DNA of 64,000 nt, taken from contig NZ_PYVX01000001.1 in the NCBI RefSeq assembly GCF_003056305.1, positions 1-64,000 on the forward strand. Reading direction: 5' to 3'. The DNA comes from Halomonas denitrificans. Its GTDB lineage: Bacteria > Pseudomonadota > Gammaproteobacteria > Pseudomonadales > Halomonadaceae. The position numbers and the translations under genes were made by a program. The first letter of the stretch is position 1. Every line of letters starts with the position of its first letter. The notes under the pieces are model-generated. The model was not told the DNA's origin, searched no databases, and saw only the letters and a list, made by a program, of their open reading frames with translations. Positions 8,534-16,690 of the stretch are shown here, one piece after another.

Positions 8534-8703
8534 GGTGTGCTACCAAGGTCCAATTTATGAGGCAATCATATCAATCAATAAATAAAACAAACTTAACAAA
8601 TATATTGGCAGGGGCAACACTGGCCTGACACTCTGCCAACGGACTCCCCGAGTTCGCTGTTTCACCCATTCCCCCACTCTCCACAACAACGCGAGGCGCC
8701 ACG
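8534..8703. promoter_or_regulatory. Divergent LysR/scoAB promoter region
   Basis: This 170-bp spacer is clearly more AT-rich than the flanking genes around 8555-8610 (runs of AATAAATAAAAC and AACAAATATATTGG) and should hold the overlapping divergent promoters and the LysR operator. I could not define a single T-N11-A box with confidence. Confidence 0.5.
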
Positions 8704-9405
8704 ATGGCCGGATTCGACAAGCGTGTGACTTCCTACGAAGAGGCAATGGACGGCATCGAGAGCGGCATGACCGTGATCGCGGGCGGTTTCGGTCTCTGCG
8801 GCATCCCCGAGAACCTGATCGCCGAGATCAAGCGTCGCGGCGTGAAGGACCTGACGGTGTGGTCCAACAACTGCGGCGTGGATGGCTTCGGCCTGGGGCT
8901 GCTGCTGGAAGACAAGCAGATCCGCAAGATCCATGCCTCCTACGTCGGCGAGAACGCCCTCTTCGAGCAGCAGATGCTCAACGAGGAGATCGAGGTGGTG
9001 CTGACCCCCCAGGGCACCCTGGCCGAGAAGATGCGCGCCGGCGGCGCCGGCATTCCCGCCTTCTACACCGCCACCGGCTACGGCACGCCGATCGGCGAGG
9101 GCAAGGAGGTGCGCGAGTTCAACGGCCGCCACTATATCCTCGAAGAGTCGGTGGTCGGCGACTTCGCCATCATCAAGGGCTGGAAGGCCGACCGCTACGG
9201 CAACGTCGTCTATCGCGACACCGCCCAGAACTTCAACCCGATGGCCGCCACCGCGGGCAAGATCACCGTGGTCGAGGTCGAGGAGATCGTCGAGCCGGGT
9301 GAGCTTCAGCCGGACCAGATCCACACCCCGGGCATCTACGTCGACCGCATCATCCAGGGCACCTTCGAGAAGCGCATCGAGAAGCGCACCGTGCGCGAGG
9401 GCTGA
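8704..9405 (+). CDS. scoA: 3-oxoacid CoA-transferase subunit A
   Basis: The 233-residue alpha subunit of succinyl-CoA:acetoacetate CoA-transferase activates acetoacetate for beta-oxidation-type cleavage. The N-terminus ([39 protein letters not shown]) and [34 protein letters not shown] are typical of the family. It is followed 73 bp later by the beta subunit on the same strand, and a LysR gene lies divergently upstream. Together with bdhA at 32927 it forms a 3-hydroxybutyrate to acetoacetyl-CoA route. An AtoD-type name is equally possible. Confidence 0.92.
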   Translation: MAGFDKRVTSYEEAMDGIESGMTVIAGGFGLCGIPENLIAEIKRRGVKDLTVWSNNCGVDGFGLGLLLEDKQIRKIHASYVGENALFEQQMLNEEIEVVLTPQGTLAEKMRAGGAGIPAFYTATGYGTPIGEGKEVREFNGRHYILEESVVGDFAIIKGWKADRYGNVVYRDTAQNFNPMAATAGKITVVEVEEIVEPGELQPDQIHTPGIYVDRIIQGTFEKRIEKRTVREG

Positions 9406-9478
9406 CGCGCCCCCCCACGTGACCACCGGCGATCGCCGGCGCTTTTCCCGCTTTTCCCGACCTACAAGAGGCAGCACG

Positions 9479-10141
9479 ATGGCACTCACCCGCGAACAGA
9501 TGGCACAGCGCGTGGCGCGCGAACTCGAAGACGGCTTCTACGTCAACCTGGGCATCGGCATCCCGACCCTGGTGGCCAACTACATCCCCGACGGCATCGA
9601 CGTGATGCTGCAGTCCGAGAACGGCCTGCTCGGCATGGGGCGCTTCCCCACCGAGGAGGAGGTCGACCCGGACATGATCAACGCCGGCAAGCAGACCGTC
9701 ACCGCCCGGCCGGGCGCGGCGATCTTCTCCTCCGCCGAGTCCTTCGCGATGATCCGCGGCGGCCACGTCGACCTGACGGTGCTCGGCGCCTTCGAGGTCG
9801 ACCAGAACGGCAACATCGCCTCCTGGATGATCCCGGGCAAGCTGATCAAGGGCATGGGCGGCGCCATGGACCTGGTGGCCGGCGCCGAGAACATCATCTG
9901 CACCATGACCCACGCCTCCAAGCACGGCGAGTCCAAGCTGCTGGAGTCGTGCAACCTGCCGCTGACCGGCGCGGGCTGCATCAACCGCGTGCTCACCGAC
10001 CTCGCCTACCTCGAGATCAAGGACGGCGCCTTCCACCTCAAGGAGCGCGCCCCGGGCGTCTCCGTCGAGGAGATCAAGGAGCTGACCGCCGGCAAGCTGG
10101 TGGTGCCGGAGCACGTGCCGGAGATGACCTTCGAGGCGTGA
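9479..10141 (+). CDS. scoB: 3-oxoacid CoA-transferase subunit B
   Basis: The 220-residue beta subunit contains the catalytic glutamate in QSENGLLGMG (about residue 44) and the conserved GGHVDLTVLGAFEVDQNGN. It forms the active heteromer with the preceding ScoA. The ATG at 9479 follows AGAGGCAGCACG and matches the family start MALTREQMAQRVA. A strong hairpin terminator follows 36 bp after the stop. Confidence 0.93.
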   Translation: MALTREQMAQRVARELEDGFYVNLGIGIPTLVANYIPDGIDVMLQSENGLLGMGRFPTEEEVDPDMINAGKQTVTARPGAAIFSSAESFAMIRGGHVDLTVLGAFEVDQNGNIASWMIPGKLIKGMGGAMDLVAGAENIICTMTHASKHGESKLLESCNLPLTGAGCINRVLTDLAYLEIKDGAFHLKERAPGVSVEEIKELTAGKLVVPEHVPEMTFEA

Positions 10142-10177
10142 TCCGCCGCCGCGCCTCAGCCGAGGACGCCTGCGATG

Positions 10178-10208
10178 CGACGGCCCGGACCTTGCGTCCG
10201 GGCCGTCG
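10178..10208 (+). terminator. Terminator after scoB
   Basis: A perfect 13-bp stem (CGACGGCCCGGAC) with a 5-base loop CTTGC is followed by TCGTTGGG. It lies between the convergent scoB and the DUF1338 gene and may serve mainly scoB. Confidence 0.7.
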
Positions 10209-10335
10209 TCGTTGGGCGTCCCGCGGGCTGCCGAAAAACTGACCACGGCGCTGCCGGGCCCCGCTCATCCGGGCCCTCGGGGCTTTCCCCGGGGTGATGC
10301 ACAGCGTTATCCACAGATTCTGTGGATGATCCGGC

Positions 10336-11103
10336 TCAGGTGAGTTCGCAGCGGGTGTGGTGGGGCAGCAGCAGTTCGGCGGCGCGCTCCTGGTTGGCGC
10401 TGACCTGCTTCTGCACCAGCGCCAGGCCACCCAGGCCGATGCGGTGCTCGTCGCCCTCGGCGAAGGCCAGGCGCTGCGAGCGGGTGGCGTAGAAGCGGTA
10501 GTCGAGCAGTGGTGAGACGGGGAAGAGGCCGTGGAGGCGATCGTCGCTGCCGGTAAGGCCGGCCTGCTGCAGCTGGCCGTCGAGGGTCTGGATGTCCTGG
10601 CCCAGCCGCTGGCAGTCGAAGCCGACGTGGTGGACCCGCGGCCCCATCACCGCGAGCCAGCCGGCCAGGGGATGAGCGCCCTGCAGCAGCCGGTAGGTGT
10701 CCCAGTCGGGCATCGGCCAGGCGCGGCCGTGACAGAGCAGCGCCTGGCTGCGCGCCTCCCGCGGGTCGGCGCCTTCGACCAGCGTCTTCAGGCGCTCCCG
10801 GGGCTGGCGCGACAGGGTGCCCAGCTGCAGCTCGGCGAGCAGGATCCAGCCGCCGTCGTCCGGGGCGCTGAGCAGGGTGGCGAGCAGGCCGCGGTCGGCC
10901 ATGCCGTAGCGCTGCTGGGGACGATAGCCGAAGCGCACCAGGGTCGGGATCAGCGACTCCATGGCCCAGGGGCCATGATTCAGGGTCAGCATCGCCAGGT
11001 ATTCCGCCGGCGTCTCCACCGGCCACAGCCGCAGGCCGCCGACGTCAGGATGGTGATGGACGTAGTCCAGCCACAGCTGCTGGACGAACTCTTCCCGTTG
11101 CAT
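10336..11103 (-). CDS. DUF1338-family protein (2-oxoadipate dioxygenase/decarboxylase-like)
   Basis: The 255-residue protein belongs by sequence character to the DUF1338 group, some members of which (HglS/YdcJ) are Fe(II)-dependent 2-oxoadipate dioxygenase/decarboxylases of lysine catabolism. Likely metal-binding regions are LTLNHGPWAMESLIP near residue 42 and VMGPRVHHVGFDC near 155. It is shorter than HglS-type proteins, so the exact reaction is uncertain. It is convergent with scoB and shares the strand of the truncated grxA end. Confidence 0.7.
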   Translation of the reverse strand: MQREEFVQQLWLDYVHHHPDVGGLRLWPVETPAEYLAMLTLNHGPWAMESLIPTLVRFGYRPQQRYGMADRGLLATLLSAPDDGGWILLAELQLGTLSRQPRERLKTLVEGADPREARSQALLCHGRAWPMPDWDTYRLLQGAHPLAGWLAVMGPRVHHVGFDCQRLGQDIQTLDGQLQQAGLTGSDDRLHGLFPVSPLLDYRFYATRSQRLAFAEGDEHRIGLGGLALVQKQVSANQERAAELLLPHHTRCELT

Positions 11104-11243
11104 CGTGCCGTTCCCCCGTCGTGATGCCCCGTGCGTGTGTCCCGTTCTTCGTGTGGTGTGCGCCCGCAGTATAGGCAGCGAGGACTCGCGCCGATTCAAC
11201 GCGGGAAAGACGCAGGCCCGGGGGACGGGCCCCACAACGCAAA

Positions 11244-11271
11244 CGCCGCCACCCCTGGGAGGGTGGCGGCG
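11244..11271 (-). terminator. Original grxA terminator
   Basis: A perfect 11-bp GC stem (CGCCGCCACCC with its complement, 6-base loop) lies 27 bp beyond the stop of the stranded grxA 3' end. The T-tract is weak on both strands. It is probably the ancestral terminator of grxA before the island inserted. Confidence 0.6.
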
Positions 11272-11297
11272 TCGGTGACGGCGCGCGGGGGCGCGTG

Positions 11298-11446
11298 TCA
11301 GACGCTAGCCGTCAGCAGGGCGTTGTCGCGCACGTACTGATCGAACTCGGTGAAGCCGCCGACGTGGGTCTGGTCGACGAAGATCTGCGGCACGGTGTGC
11401 ACCGGCTGGCCGATGGTCTTCTCCAGGTCGGCCTTGGTGATGCCCT
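11298..11446 (-). pseudogene. grxA: Stranded 3' half of grxA (left junction)
   Basis: This fragment encodes only the C-terminal half of glutaredoxin 1, from GITKADLEKTIGQPVHTVPQ to DNALLTASV and stop, without the CxxC active site. It is the original chromosomal 3' end, cut off from its 5' half by the element. Positions 11313-11446 match the intact gene at 30898-31031 with two mismatches, one silent and one changing Tyr to Phe in the repaired copy. Confidence 0.92.
11313..11446. repeat. attL: 134-bp direct repeat at left end of the element
   Basis: Identical at 132 of 134 positions to 30898-31031 and in the same orientation. The repeat covers the last 44 or so codons of grxA up to the divergence point. 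The sequence to its right (GGTGATGTGCTTAATAAG) begins the element, 78 bp before the integrase start codon. Confidence 0.9.
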
Positions 11447-11524
11447 GGTGATGTGCTTAATAAGCTGTTTGTAAAGGGCTTTCCCAGTTCTGTACATGAA
11501 ACTGATACAGGATGGGACACAAAA

Positions 11525-12712
11525 ATGGCTTACCTTCTGAAATCTCGGCACGGTATCTACTACTTTCGTATTGCTGTTCCTGAACGTCACAGAAAGGCGC
11601 TGGGGAGGGGGGAGATACGTAAGAGCCTGCGGACCACCTCTATAAGAGAAGCCAACAGGAAGCTTCCTGAAGCCTATCTAGAGGCCATGCAGACGCTACA
11701 GGGTATCGAAGGCGTATCAGGACCAATGCTCACCAAGGTTCTTGAAGACTGTAAGAAGCACCATGAAAGGTTAGGTTCAAGACCTAAGACCATTTGGGAA
11801 AAGGAATTCACTTGTCGGTTGCTTGCTAAAATAGTCGGTGAGAAGCCAATAGAGGCTTACACCAAGGAAGATGCAAGAGCTTTCAGGGATACTGTTCTAC
11901 AGTTACCACCACGTTTCAACAAGCTGATAGAAGAAAAGAAAATGTCTGTTAAGAGCATCATAAAAAGGAATGCTGGAAAACAGACTATCACTGTCACTAC
12001 GTTCAATAACTATATTCGTGCATTGAATTCAGTGTTCAACTTTGGTGTTCAAGAAGGATATTTTGATAGAAACCCTTTCAAAGGTCTGAAGGTTCAACAG
12101 AAGGTGAGGGCATCATCCTACAAAGATATATTTTCACCAGAAGATATTGGAAAGCTTTTTGATTACGTTGAGAACCAAGAGAATATACGTGCTGATAGGT
12201 ATTGGCTGACTTACCTTGGTGTTTATACAGGGGCTCGATTAGGCGAGCTCTGTCAACTCCATAAAGAAGATATTGTTACTTTTCAGAATATTCCTTGCAT
12301 CCATTTTAGGGAAGGCAAGGAATACCAAAAGTTGAAGAATGTCAGCAGTGAAAGGATTGTGCCTGTCCACAGCAAGCTTATTGAACTAGGCTTTCTTGAT
12401 TATGTTTCCTCTGTTAAAGATCGGTTGTTCCCAATGCTTAGGTATTCAAGGAGAACAGGTTTTTCAGCTCAACCATCACAATGGTTTAGTAGCACCATCA
12501 AGAACCTGGATATAGAGGGGAAAGTTACTTACCACTCTTTCAGGCATCTGACGGCAACCATCCTGAAGAATAAAGGGATTGATGTCTCATTGGTTGCTTC
12601 TTTGTTGGGTCACACTACAGGAACTATTACTTATGACAGGTATGGGAAGTCACTTTCTCCTAAGACCTTGGTGCCTGTCGTTGAAGCTATAACACTAAAG
12701 GGTGATCTATGA
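11525..12712 (+). CDS. int: Tyrosine site-specific recombinase (integrase)
   Basis: The 395-residue integrase has an N-terminal segment of the kind found in prokaryotic islands (MAYLLKSRHGIYYFRIAVPERHRKALG), a central SAM-like domain and a C-terminal catalytic domain. The R-H-R-Y residues are visible in YTGARLGELCQL, YHSFRHLTATIL and LLGHTTGTITYDRYGK. Its position directly inside attL and its AT-rich codon use mark it as the enzyme that inserted this element into grxA. The ATG at 11525 is preferred because the domain begins there and GGATGGG lies upstream. Confidence 0.93.
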   Translation: MAYLLKSRHGIYYFRIAVPERHRKALGRGEIRKSLRTTSIREANRKLPEAYLEAMQTLQGIEGVSGPMLTKVLEDCKKHHERLGSRPKTIWEKEFTCRLLAKIVGEKPIEAYTKEDARAFRDTVLQLPPRFNKLIEEKKMSVKSIIKRNAGKQTITVTTFNNYIRALNSVFNFGVQEGYFDRNPFKGLKVQQKVRASSYKDIFSPEDIGKLFDYVENQENIRADRYWLTYLGVYTGARLGELCQLHKEDIVTFQNIPCIHFREGKEYQKLKNVSSERIVPVHSKLIELGFLDYVSSVKDRLFPMLRYSRRTGFSAQPSQWFSSTIKNLDIEGKVTYHSFRHLTATILKNKGIDVSLVASLLGHTTGTITYDRYGKSLSPKTLVPVVEAITLKGDL

Positions 12713-12891
12713 ATACATTTCTTCTTTTAGCTACACTCTCCATCCCTGTTCAAGATGCAAGGCATTCTTACGATGTTGCCTTGGACTACTGTCGGGATAG
12801 AGGAGGAATAGCCCAGTACACAGACAAAGGAACTGAAGTACGGTTCTCATGTGGTAATAATCTTACCCAAGTTATCACGATTCTGAAGTAA
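12709..12891 (+). CDS. Small protein translationally coupled to the integrase
   Basis: The 60-residue reading frame begins in an ATGA overlap with the integrase stop codon and ends just before a good terminator, so it looks like a real second gene of the int operon. It has a short hydrophobic N-terminus (MNTFLLLATLSIPV), two cysteines (DYCRDRGG and FSCGNN) and no recognised domain. It might be exported or an excision factor-like accessory, but neither is shown by sequence. Confidence 0.55.
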   Translation: MNTFLLLATLSIPVQDARHSYDVALDYCRDRGGIAQYTDKGTEVRFSCGNNLTQVITILK

Positions 12892-12900
12892 ATGTTAAGG

Positions 12901-12935
12901 GCCTCTAGGGATAGTTCCTCTAGGGGCTTTTTTGT
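12901..12935 (+). terminator. Terminator of the integrase operon
   Basis: A 10-bp stem (GCCTCTAGGG pairing with CTCTAGGGGC, including two G-T pairs) is followed immediately by TTTTTT. It lies 9 bp after the stop of the small coupled gene. Confidence 0.8.
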
Positions 12936-13385
12936 GCCTTTCTAAATACCACTGATTGTAGGGAGTTAGGTGCCAAAGTCTTCATCACCAAACGACGACA
13001 TCTGGCGAATAAGAACTCTATAGGTTTTCTAGGGCTGTTTCAGGCGTTTTAAGGTGACCCTAGGCGATGGTACTCCCTACCCCTGCAAACGCCTTAGAAG
13101 GCTGTAAAAGGCACCTAGAAGAGCTTTCCAAGGAGTCGAAGACTCCGACACACACAACCAATACCAACACCTACCTTGGAGACTTCTCCACCACTGGTGT
13201 AAAAGTGAGATTGACCACACACAGAGGGGGAGATGTTAGAGCATTCTCAAGGTGCTTGGATTTGTTCGCTTCGCTTCCTTGTGTTGTTTCAGTATTTTAA
13301 GTGTCACTTGGAAGTACCCCTTATTCCCAACACTATAAGACACCAAACTGATTCACTTCCTGTCCCTGGTCTGCCTATCTCTTGC
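12936..13385. other. Non-coding stretch with the first copy of a dispersed repeat
   Basis: No convincing gene is seen in these 450 bp. A short frame at 13067-13300 has low-complexity Thr/Asn content and no ribosome-binding site. Positions 13216-13335 carry blocks that recur at 14128-14262, including the exact 19-mer TTAGAGCATTCTCAAGGTG (13236-13254). Confidence 0.5.
13216..13335. repeat. Dispersed repeat, copy 1
   Basis: It shares ordered blocks with 14128-14262: CACACAGAGGGG, then the 19-mer TTAGAGCATTCTCAAGGTG, then GTGTCACTTG followed by AAGTACC and CCCAACAC. A third partial copy (14342-14385) shares CAAGGTGCT and TCGCTTCGCTT. Function is unknown; a non-coding RNA or replication region is possible. 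Confidence 0.6.
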
Positions 13386-13697
13386 TTATCTCAACGTCAT
13401 GCTAAGTTGCGCTCTATCATCTTCGTGGCACAAGCCCAGCAGGAGAAGGGCACTCAGAAGACCCTTGTACCGTTCCCAAGCCTCTTCATCCCCACACAAT
13501 GCTTTCTCATAGAGATGACCAGCTAGCTCAATGGCATTCGTGGCCTTGTCATAGACTGGCTGCATATCTTCAATTCTCTGGTCCTGTGTCTCGATGATTT
13601 GAAGTAGGGTCTGAACCTTCTGAGTATCCTGGGAAGTAGGTTCGTGGAGGAATTCATCTACTTTGTCGCGGCTCTGTTGGTACGTCTCTTTACTCAT
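13386..13697 (-). CDS. Hypothetical helical protein
   Basis: The 103-residue acidic protein (MSKETYQQSRDKVDEFLHEPTSQDTQKVQ...) is predicted by eye to be mostly helical, with a heptad-like central region and LSALLLLGLCHEDD near the C-terminus. The ATG at 13697 is chosen because GGGGGA sits about 10 bases upstream; an in-frame ATG at 13715 lacks a site. It is the only left-arm gene on the minus strand, and a cluster of TAGAAAGC repeats lies just upstream of it. No family was recognised. Confidence 0.6.
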   Translation of the reverse strand: MSKETYQQSRDKVDEFLHEPTSQDTQKVQTLLQIIETQDQRIEDMQPVYDKATNAIELAGHLYEKALCGDEEAWERYKGLLSALLLLGLCHEDDRAQLSMTLR

Positions 13698-13721
13698 CAC
13701 TGATTCATCCCCCATGTTGGT

Positions 13722-13876
13722 TAGAAAGCATCATTACATGGCGTTTGAGGATTGGTCAATATTCTTTGGACAGTGTTGTTAATACCTGGCTAGAAAGCTA
13801 GAAAGCTAGGAAGATAGGTGGTTAGCTCTCTAGTTACGTATCTCCCCACCCCTAGAAAGCCTATAGCGTAGAAAGC
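13722..13876 (+). repeat. Cluster of TAGAAAGC octamers (iteron-like)
   Basis: The exact octamer TAGAAAGC occurs at 13722, 13791, 13799, 13853 and 13869, all on the plus strand; two copies are directly adjacent. Five copies of an 8-mer in 155 bp is far above chance. They lie between the minus-strand hypothetical gene and the AT-hook protein gene. A binding site array for a replication or partition protein is a possible reading. Confidence 0.55.
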
Positions 13877-14127
13877 ATGCTGAAAGAAATGGAACGCACT
13901 AATTTACGCTATAACAGTGAGTTAGAATCCAAGCACAGGTGCTGAGTACATCAAGGAGTTACGGCATATTTACCCAACAGTGAGTGAATTTATCCACCAA
14001 TCAAGGGGGGTGTAAAAAGTTACCCCCAGCGAGAACGATGAAAGCCCCGTACCACGCGGGGTTCAGAACTTTGGTGTTCTATCTGCCTCTTTTAGTAAGA
14101 GCAGAAATACCCTCTCTAAAGTTCCTC

Positions 14128-14262
14128 CCCACACAGAGGGGCTACCGCCCAAGATCACTGGGGAAGAGGTTAGAGCATTCTCAAGGTGTTGAGGGCTGGT
14201 CGGCTGTTGCCTCCTTGTTGGTTCAAGTGTCACTTGTAAGTACCCTTATACCCAACACAACA
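14128..14262. repeat. Dispersed repeat, copy 2
   Basis: Second copy of the blocks at 13216-13335, with the exact 19-mer at 14170-14188 and GTGTCACTTGTAAGTACCC near 14228. A further partial copy follows at 14342-14385. Confidence 0.6.
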
Positions 14263-14412
14263 AGGCGACAGCCTGAAACCTACGGTATGTTCCCACACTG
14301 TACAAGCCCTTGGGCTACGCGCCATGCACTGTACACGACTTTTCAAGGTGCTCGGACTTGCTCGCTTCGCTTGTTGTGTTGGTGAAGGAATGATAAAAGT
14401 TCTCACTACCCG

Positions 14413-14442
14413 TTGACACAGAATCTAGAAACATGGTCTAAT
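14413..14442 (+). promoter_or_regulatory. Sigma70-type promoter
   Basis: A perfect TTGACA (14413-14418) is separated by 18 bp from TCTAAT (14437-14442, 5/6 to consensus). It would drive the AT-hook protein gene with a leader of about 290 nt, long enough to hold a regulatory RNA; a pseudo-symmetric CACGGCTTGGGAA / TTCCCAAAGGCTGTG stem lies in that leader. Confidence 0.6.
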
Positions 14443-14743
14443 GTAGTTGAGAGTAAGGTAAAGAAGCACCACCACTAGCAGACATCCACACGGCTTGGGA
14501 AATTCCCAAAGGCTGTGGGATTCTCTTATGTTCTGTTTTTGCGTTGGAGTGACTTCTAAAACCTTCTCAGAAAAAGGGGGACAAGTACCACTTCTTTTTC
14601 TAAGGGAAAATTCCCTATTTTTGAGTCTGTCCCTGTGACAGCGACCGATTCCCCGTACTCAGCAACAAGACACTTAAACCACTACCTTTCACTTCCATCT
14701 GGAGGAGGAGAGCTAATGGAACACTGAAGCAAAGGAGATACTA

Positions 14744-15778
14744 ATGACTGACTACAATGAGACTGAAGATTTCACCTTCCAAGATTCTTCTATTAATAAA
14801 TGCGACGTTAATTCAAAGCTTTCACTAAGGGGCATTGCCAAGGCTGGTATCAGTGTCGTGGAAGGTGTCCAGCATCCAAAGGACATGCCCCACCTTGAAG
14901 CCACGATGGACCCTTGGAAGTTCCAGAAGCTAGAGGAAGGTTTTGAAGAAGTTCTTGTTGAAGATTCTTCTATTAATAAATGCGACGTTAATTCAGTCAG
15001 GCCCAAGAAGCGTCGTGGAAGGCCAGCGAAACGTATCGAGAACACGGTGATCCAGCACCACCAAGGGTACCGAAAGCTGGAACAGTACCCTAGCGGAGTA
15101 GTAGACGTTATTGAAGGCTTCGCAAGACTAGACCACTATGACCGAGGCCCTGCCCCTGTATGCCCCTACAAGCATGATGACCCGAGGCGTAAGGCGTGGC
15201 TGGTGAGTCTGTGGGAAGAGTACAACAACGCTGACAGCCTGAGTGTTGGGAAGCTGGTGTGGTGCCTCTCAACCTTGGTGTACTTTAGTACGACGAACAT
15301 CATGGATTGTTTCAAGGTTGAGAAGAGACAAGCACAGCGTTATGTGAAGACTCTTGAACTGATGCTTCCACATCTTGAAGTTGCTTGGAAATCACACACA
15401 GACGAGTTTGGTGGGTTCATCGATGATGAAGAGATTGTTGAAGTGGTCTTAGAGAACAAAGGAGAGTTCCACCATATACACCTTTGGTCTGAAGTAGTAG
15501 TAGACCCTGAAGCATTCTCTCGTGGTGGTACTGAGACTTTCCTAGAAGACGAAGAAAAGGGAAGGCTGAAAGCTAAGTTCCTTGGTGTACCCCCTATTGA
15601 GGACTTCGACCCTGAAGAGTTTATCAAATCTGAGCTTGGACTTGATGACCTTCCCGAGAAGCCTAACGCTATGGATTTCATCGGTAAGCACGGTGCTCCT
15701 CTCCCTGGTAGCTGGCCTGATGTGTTGATGGGACTCTACCAAGAGACAGGGAACTCACAGAAGGACAAGGCTGCATGA
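14744..15778 (+). CDS. AT-hook DNA-binding protein with an exact internal repeat
   Basis: The 344-residue protein is of unknown family. Residues around 13-24 and 73-84 both read (Q/E)DSSINKCDVNS, encoded by an exact 35-bp DNA repeat 180 bp apart. An AT-hook-like basic motif (KKRRGRPAKR) follows near residue 90, then an alpha-helical region (LVWCLSTLVYFSTTNIMDCFKVEKRQAQRYVKTLELM) that may form an HTH. The C-terminus is acidic. A ribosome-binding AGGAGA precedes the ATG. It heads a group with two small HTH proteins and may be a replication, partition or regulatory protein of the island; that role is inferred. Confidence 0.65.
   Translation: MTDYNETEDFTFQDSSINKCDVNSKLSLRGIAKAGISVVEGVQHPKDMPHLEATMDPWKFQKLEEGFEEVLVEDSSINKCDVNSVRPKKRRGRPAKRIENTVIQHHQGYRKLEQYPSGVVDVIEGFARLDHYDRGPAPVCPYKHDDPRRKAWLVSLWEEYNNADSLSVGKLVWCLSTLVYFSTTNIMDCFKVEKRQAQRYVKTLELMLPHLEVAWKSHTDEFGGFIDDEEIVEVVLENKGEFHHIHLWSEVVVDPEAFSRGGTETFLEDEEKGRLKAKFLGVPPIEDFDPEEFIKSELGLDDLPEKPNAMDFIGKHGAPLPGSWPDVLMGLYQETGNSQKDKAA
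14781..14815 (+). repeat. 35-bp exact repeat, copy 1 (inside CDS)
   Basis: Identical to 14961-14995. It contains ATTAATAAATGCGACGTTAAT with ATTAA and TTAAT as inverted ends around ATGCGACG. The spacing of 180 bp keeps both copies in frame. Confidence 0.85.
14961..14995 (+). repeat. 35-bp exact repeat, copy 2 (inside CDS)
   Basis: Second exact copy, encoding EDSSINKCDVNS just before the AT-hook motif. Identity includes silent codon positions, so it reflects recent duplication or a DNA-level function. Confidence 0.85.
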
Positions 15779-15796
15779 ATAAAATCAAGAGGACAC

Positions 15797-16222
15797 ATGA
15801 ACGATTTATCCAGAACATTTATTGACAATCTTGAAGCAATCAGGATCACAGCTAACACAGTCGGATATCACGGCTCTAGTAAGTCAACCAAACAAGCATA
15901 CGACAAAACAAATCTAGTTCGTAAAGTCTGTCATAGCATTGTTGAGCGAAACATCATTGCTATTTCAATCTCTGAACTAGCCAGGCGTCTTGGTGTGTCT
16001 CGCCAGTATGTCCACCAGATTGTTCAAAACAAGGACATATTCCACGTAGAGAAGGACAGTAAGCTTGAATATCTGATTTACGTGCATCCCCTGTATTACT
16101 TCGTGGGAACAGAGGAAGAACAGAAGGATTCCTTGATTGACTGGTACAGATTAAATACTCATCGTGAAGGCTTCCAACCATTCTCAGACTATGAATTCAC
16201 CAAAGAATGGTACAAGCAGTAA
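15797..16222 (+). CDS. Small HTH protein
   Basis: The 141-residue protein has a clear helix-turn-helix near residues 57-80 (ISELARRLGVSRQYVHQIVQNKDIF) and a C-terminal part rich in aromatic residues (YVHPLYYFVGTEEEQ). It starts 18 bp after the AT-hook gene on the same strand with AAGAGGACAC upstream, so the two probably form an operon. A DNA-binding or regulatory role is likely; the family was not recognised. Confidence 0.7.
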   Translation: MNDLSRTFIDNLEAIRITANTVGYHGSSKSTKQAYDKTNLVRKVCHSIVERNIIAISISELARRLGVSRQYVHQIVQNKDIFHVEKDSKLEYLIYVHPLYYFVGTEEEQKDSLIDWYRLNTHREGFQPFSDYEFTKEWYKQ

Positions 16223-16408
16223 CCTACCGGAAACGCCTACAAGTACACACTTTAACATCTAATAGAAAGGCTCTCTGATGAGGGGCGGCTCTAAAGCTTT
16301 AAATGAGCATAGTTAGCGGCTATTGAGCATGAGCGCTTTATCGAGCCAATGGCACAGCACATTCTACGCACCGGGATGAGGGATGGTTATGATCAGGAGG
16401 TTGCCACT

Positions 16409-16690
16409 GTGACAGTGCTACCCACCATGGCAATTGCTCAAGAGATTCAAGAAGCTCTTTGCTGTGAAGTGGAGTTCGATACCAGCATCATGATTGATCT
16501 ACCTGAGAAGAAAACGAAGGTTGGTAACGGCGATAGGACAAAGTATGAGTTGATGCTTGCTGTGTACCAAGACTACAAGGCGGAAATGACAAGGAAGGCG
16601 ATTGGAGAAAAATATGGAATCTCCCAGCCGACTGTTCGTAAGTATATCGACGAGATGCAGAAAGAAGAAAGCGTAAAAGATACTGTTTGA
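16409..16690 (+). CDS. Small HTH protein with GTG start
   Basis: The 93-residue protein ends in a resolvase/MerR-like HTH (MTRKAIGEKYGISQPTVRKYIDEMQKEE). A perfect AGGAGG (16395-16400) sits 8 bases before an in-frame GTG at 16409, while the longer frame from an ATG at 16349 has no site, so GTG is chosen. The N-terminal half (MAIAQEIQEALCCEVEFDTSIMIDLPEKK) was not recognised. Third in the row of DNA-binding proteins of the island. Confidence 0.65.
   Translation: MTVLPTMAIAQEIQEALCCEVEFDTSIMIDLPEKKTKVGNGDRTKYELMLAVYQDYKAEMTRKAIGEKYGISQPTVRKYIDEMQKEESVKDTV

Larger units (their letters stand above)
13698..14743. other. 1-kb non-coding region with short repeats, hairpins and a promoter
   Basis: No convincing gene is seen in this stretch. 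It contains five TAGAAAGC octamers (13722-13876), the second and third copies of the dispersed repeat, a GC hairpin (CCCCG-TACCACG-CGGGG, near 14046-14063) and a strong promoter-like sequence at 14413-14442. The density of repeats next to a putative DNA-binding protein gene suggests a control or replication region. Confidence 0.45.

Noticed and set aside
13067..13300. 77-codon frame after the integrase operon
   Set aside because: Low-complexity Thr/Asn-rich translation with no start signal; it overlaps the non-coding dispersed repeat.
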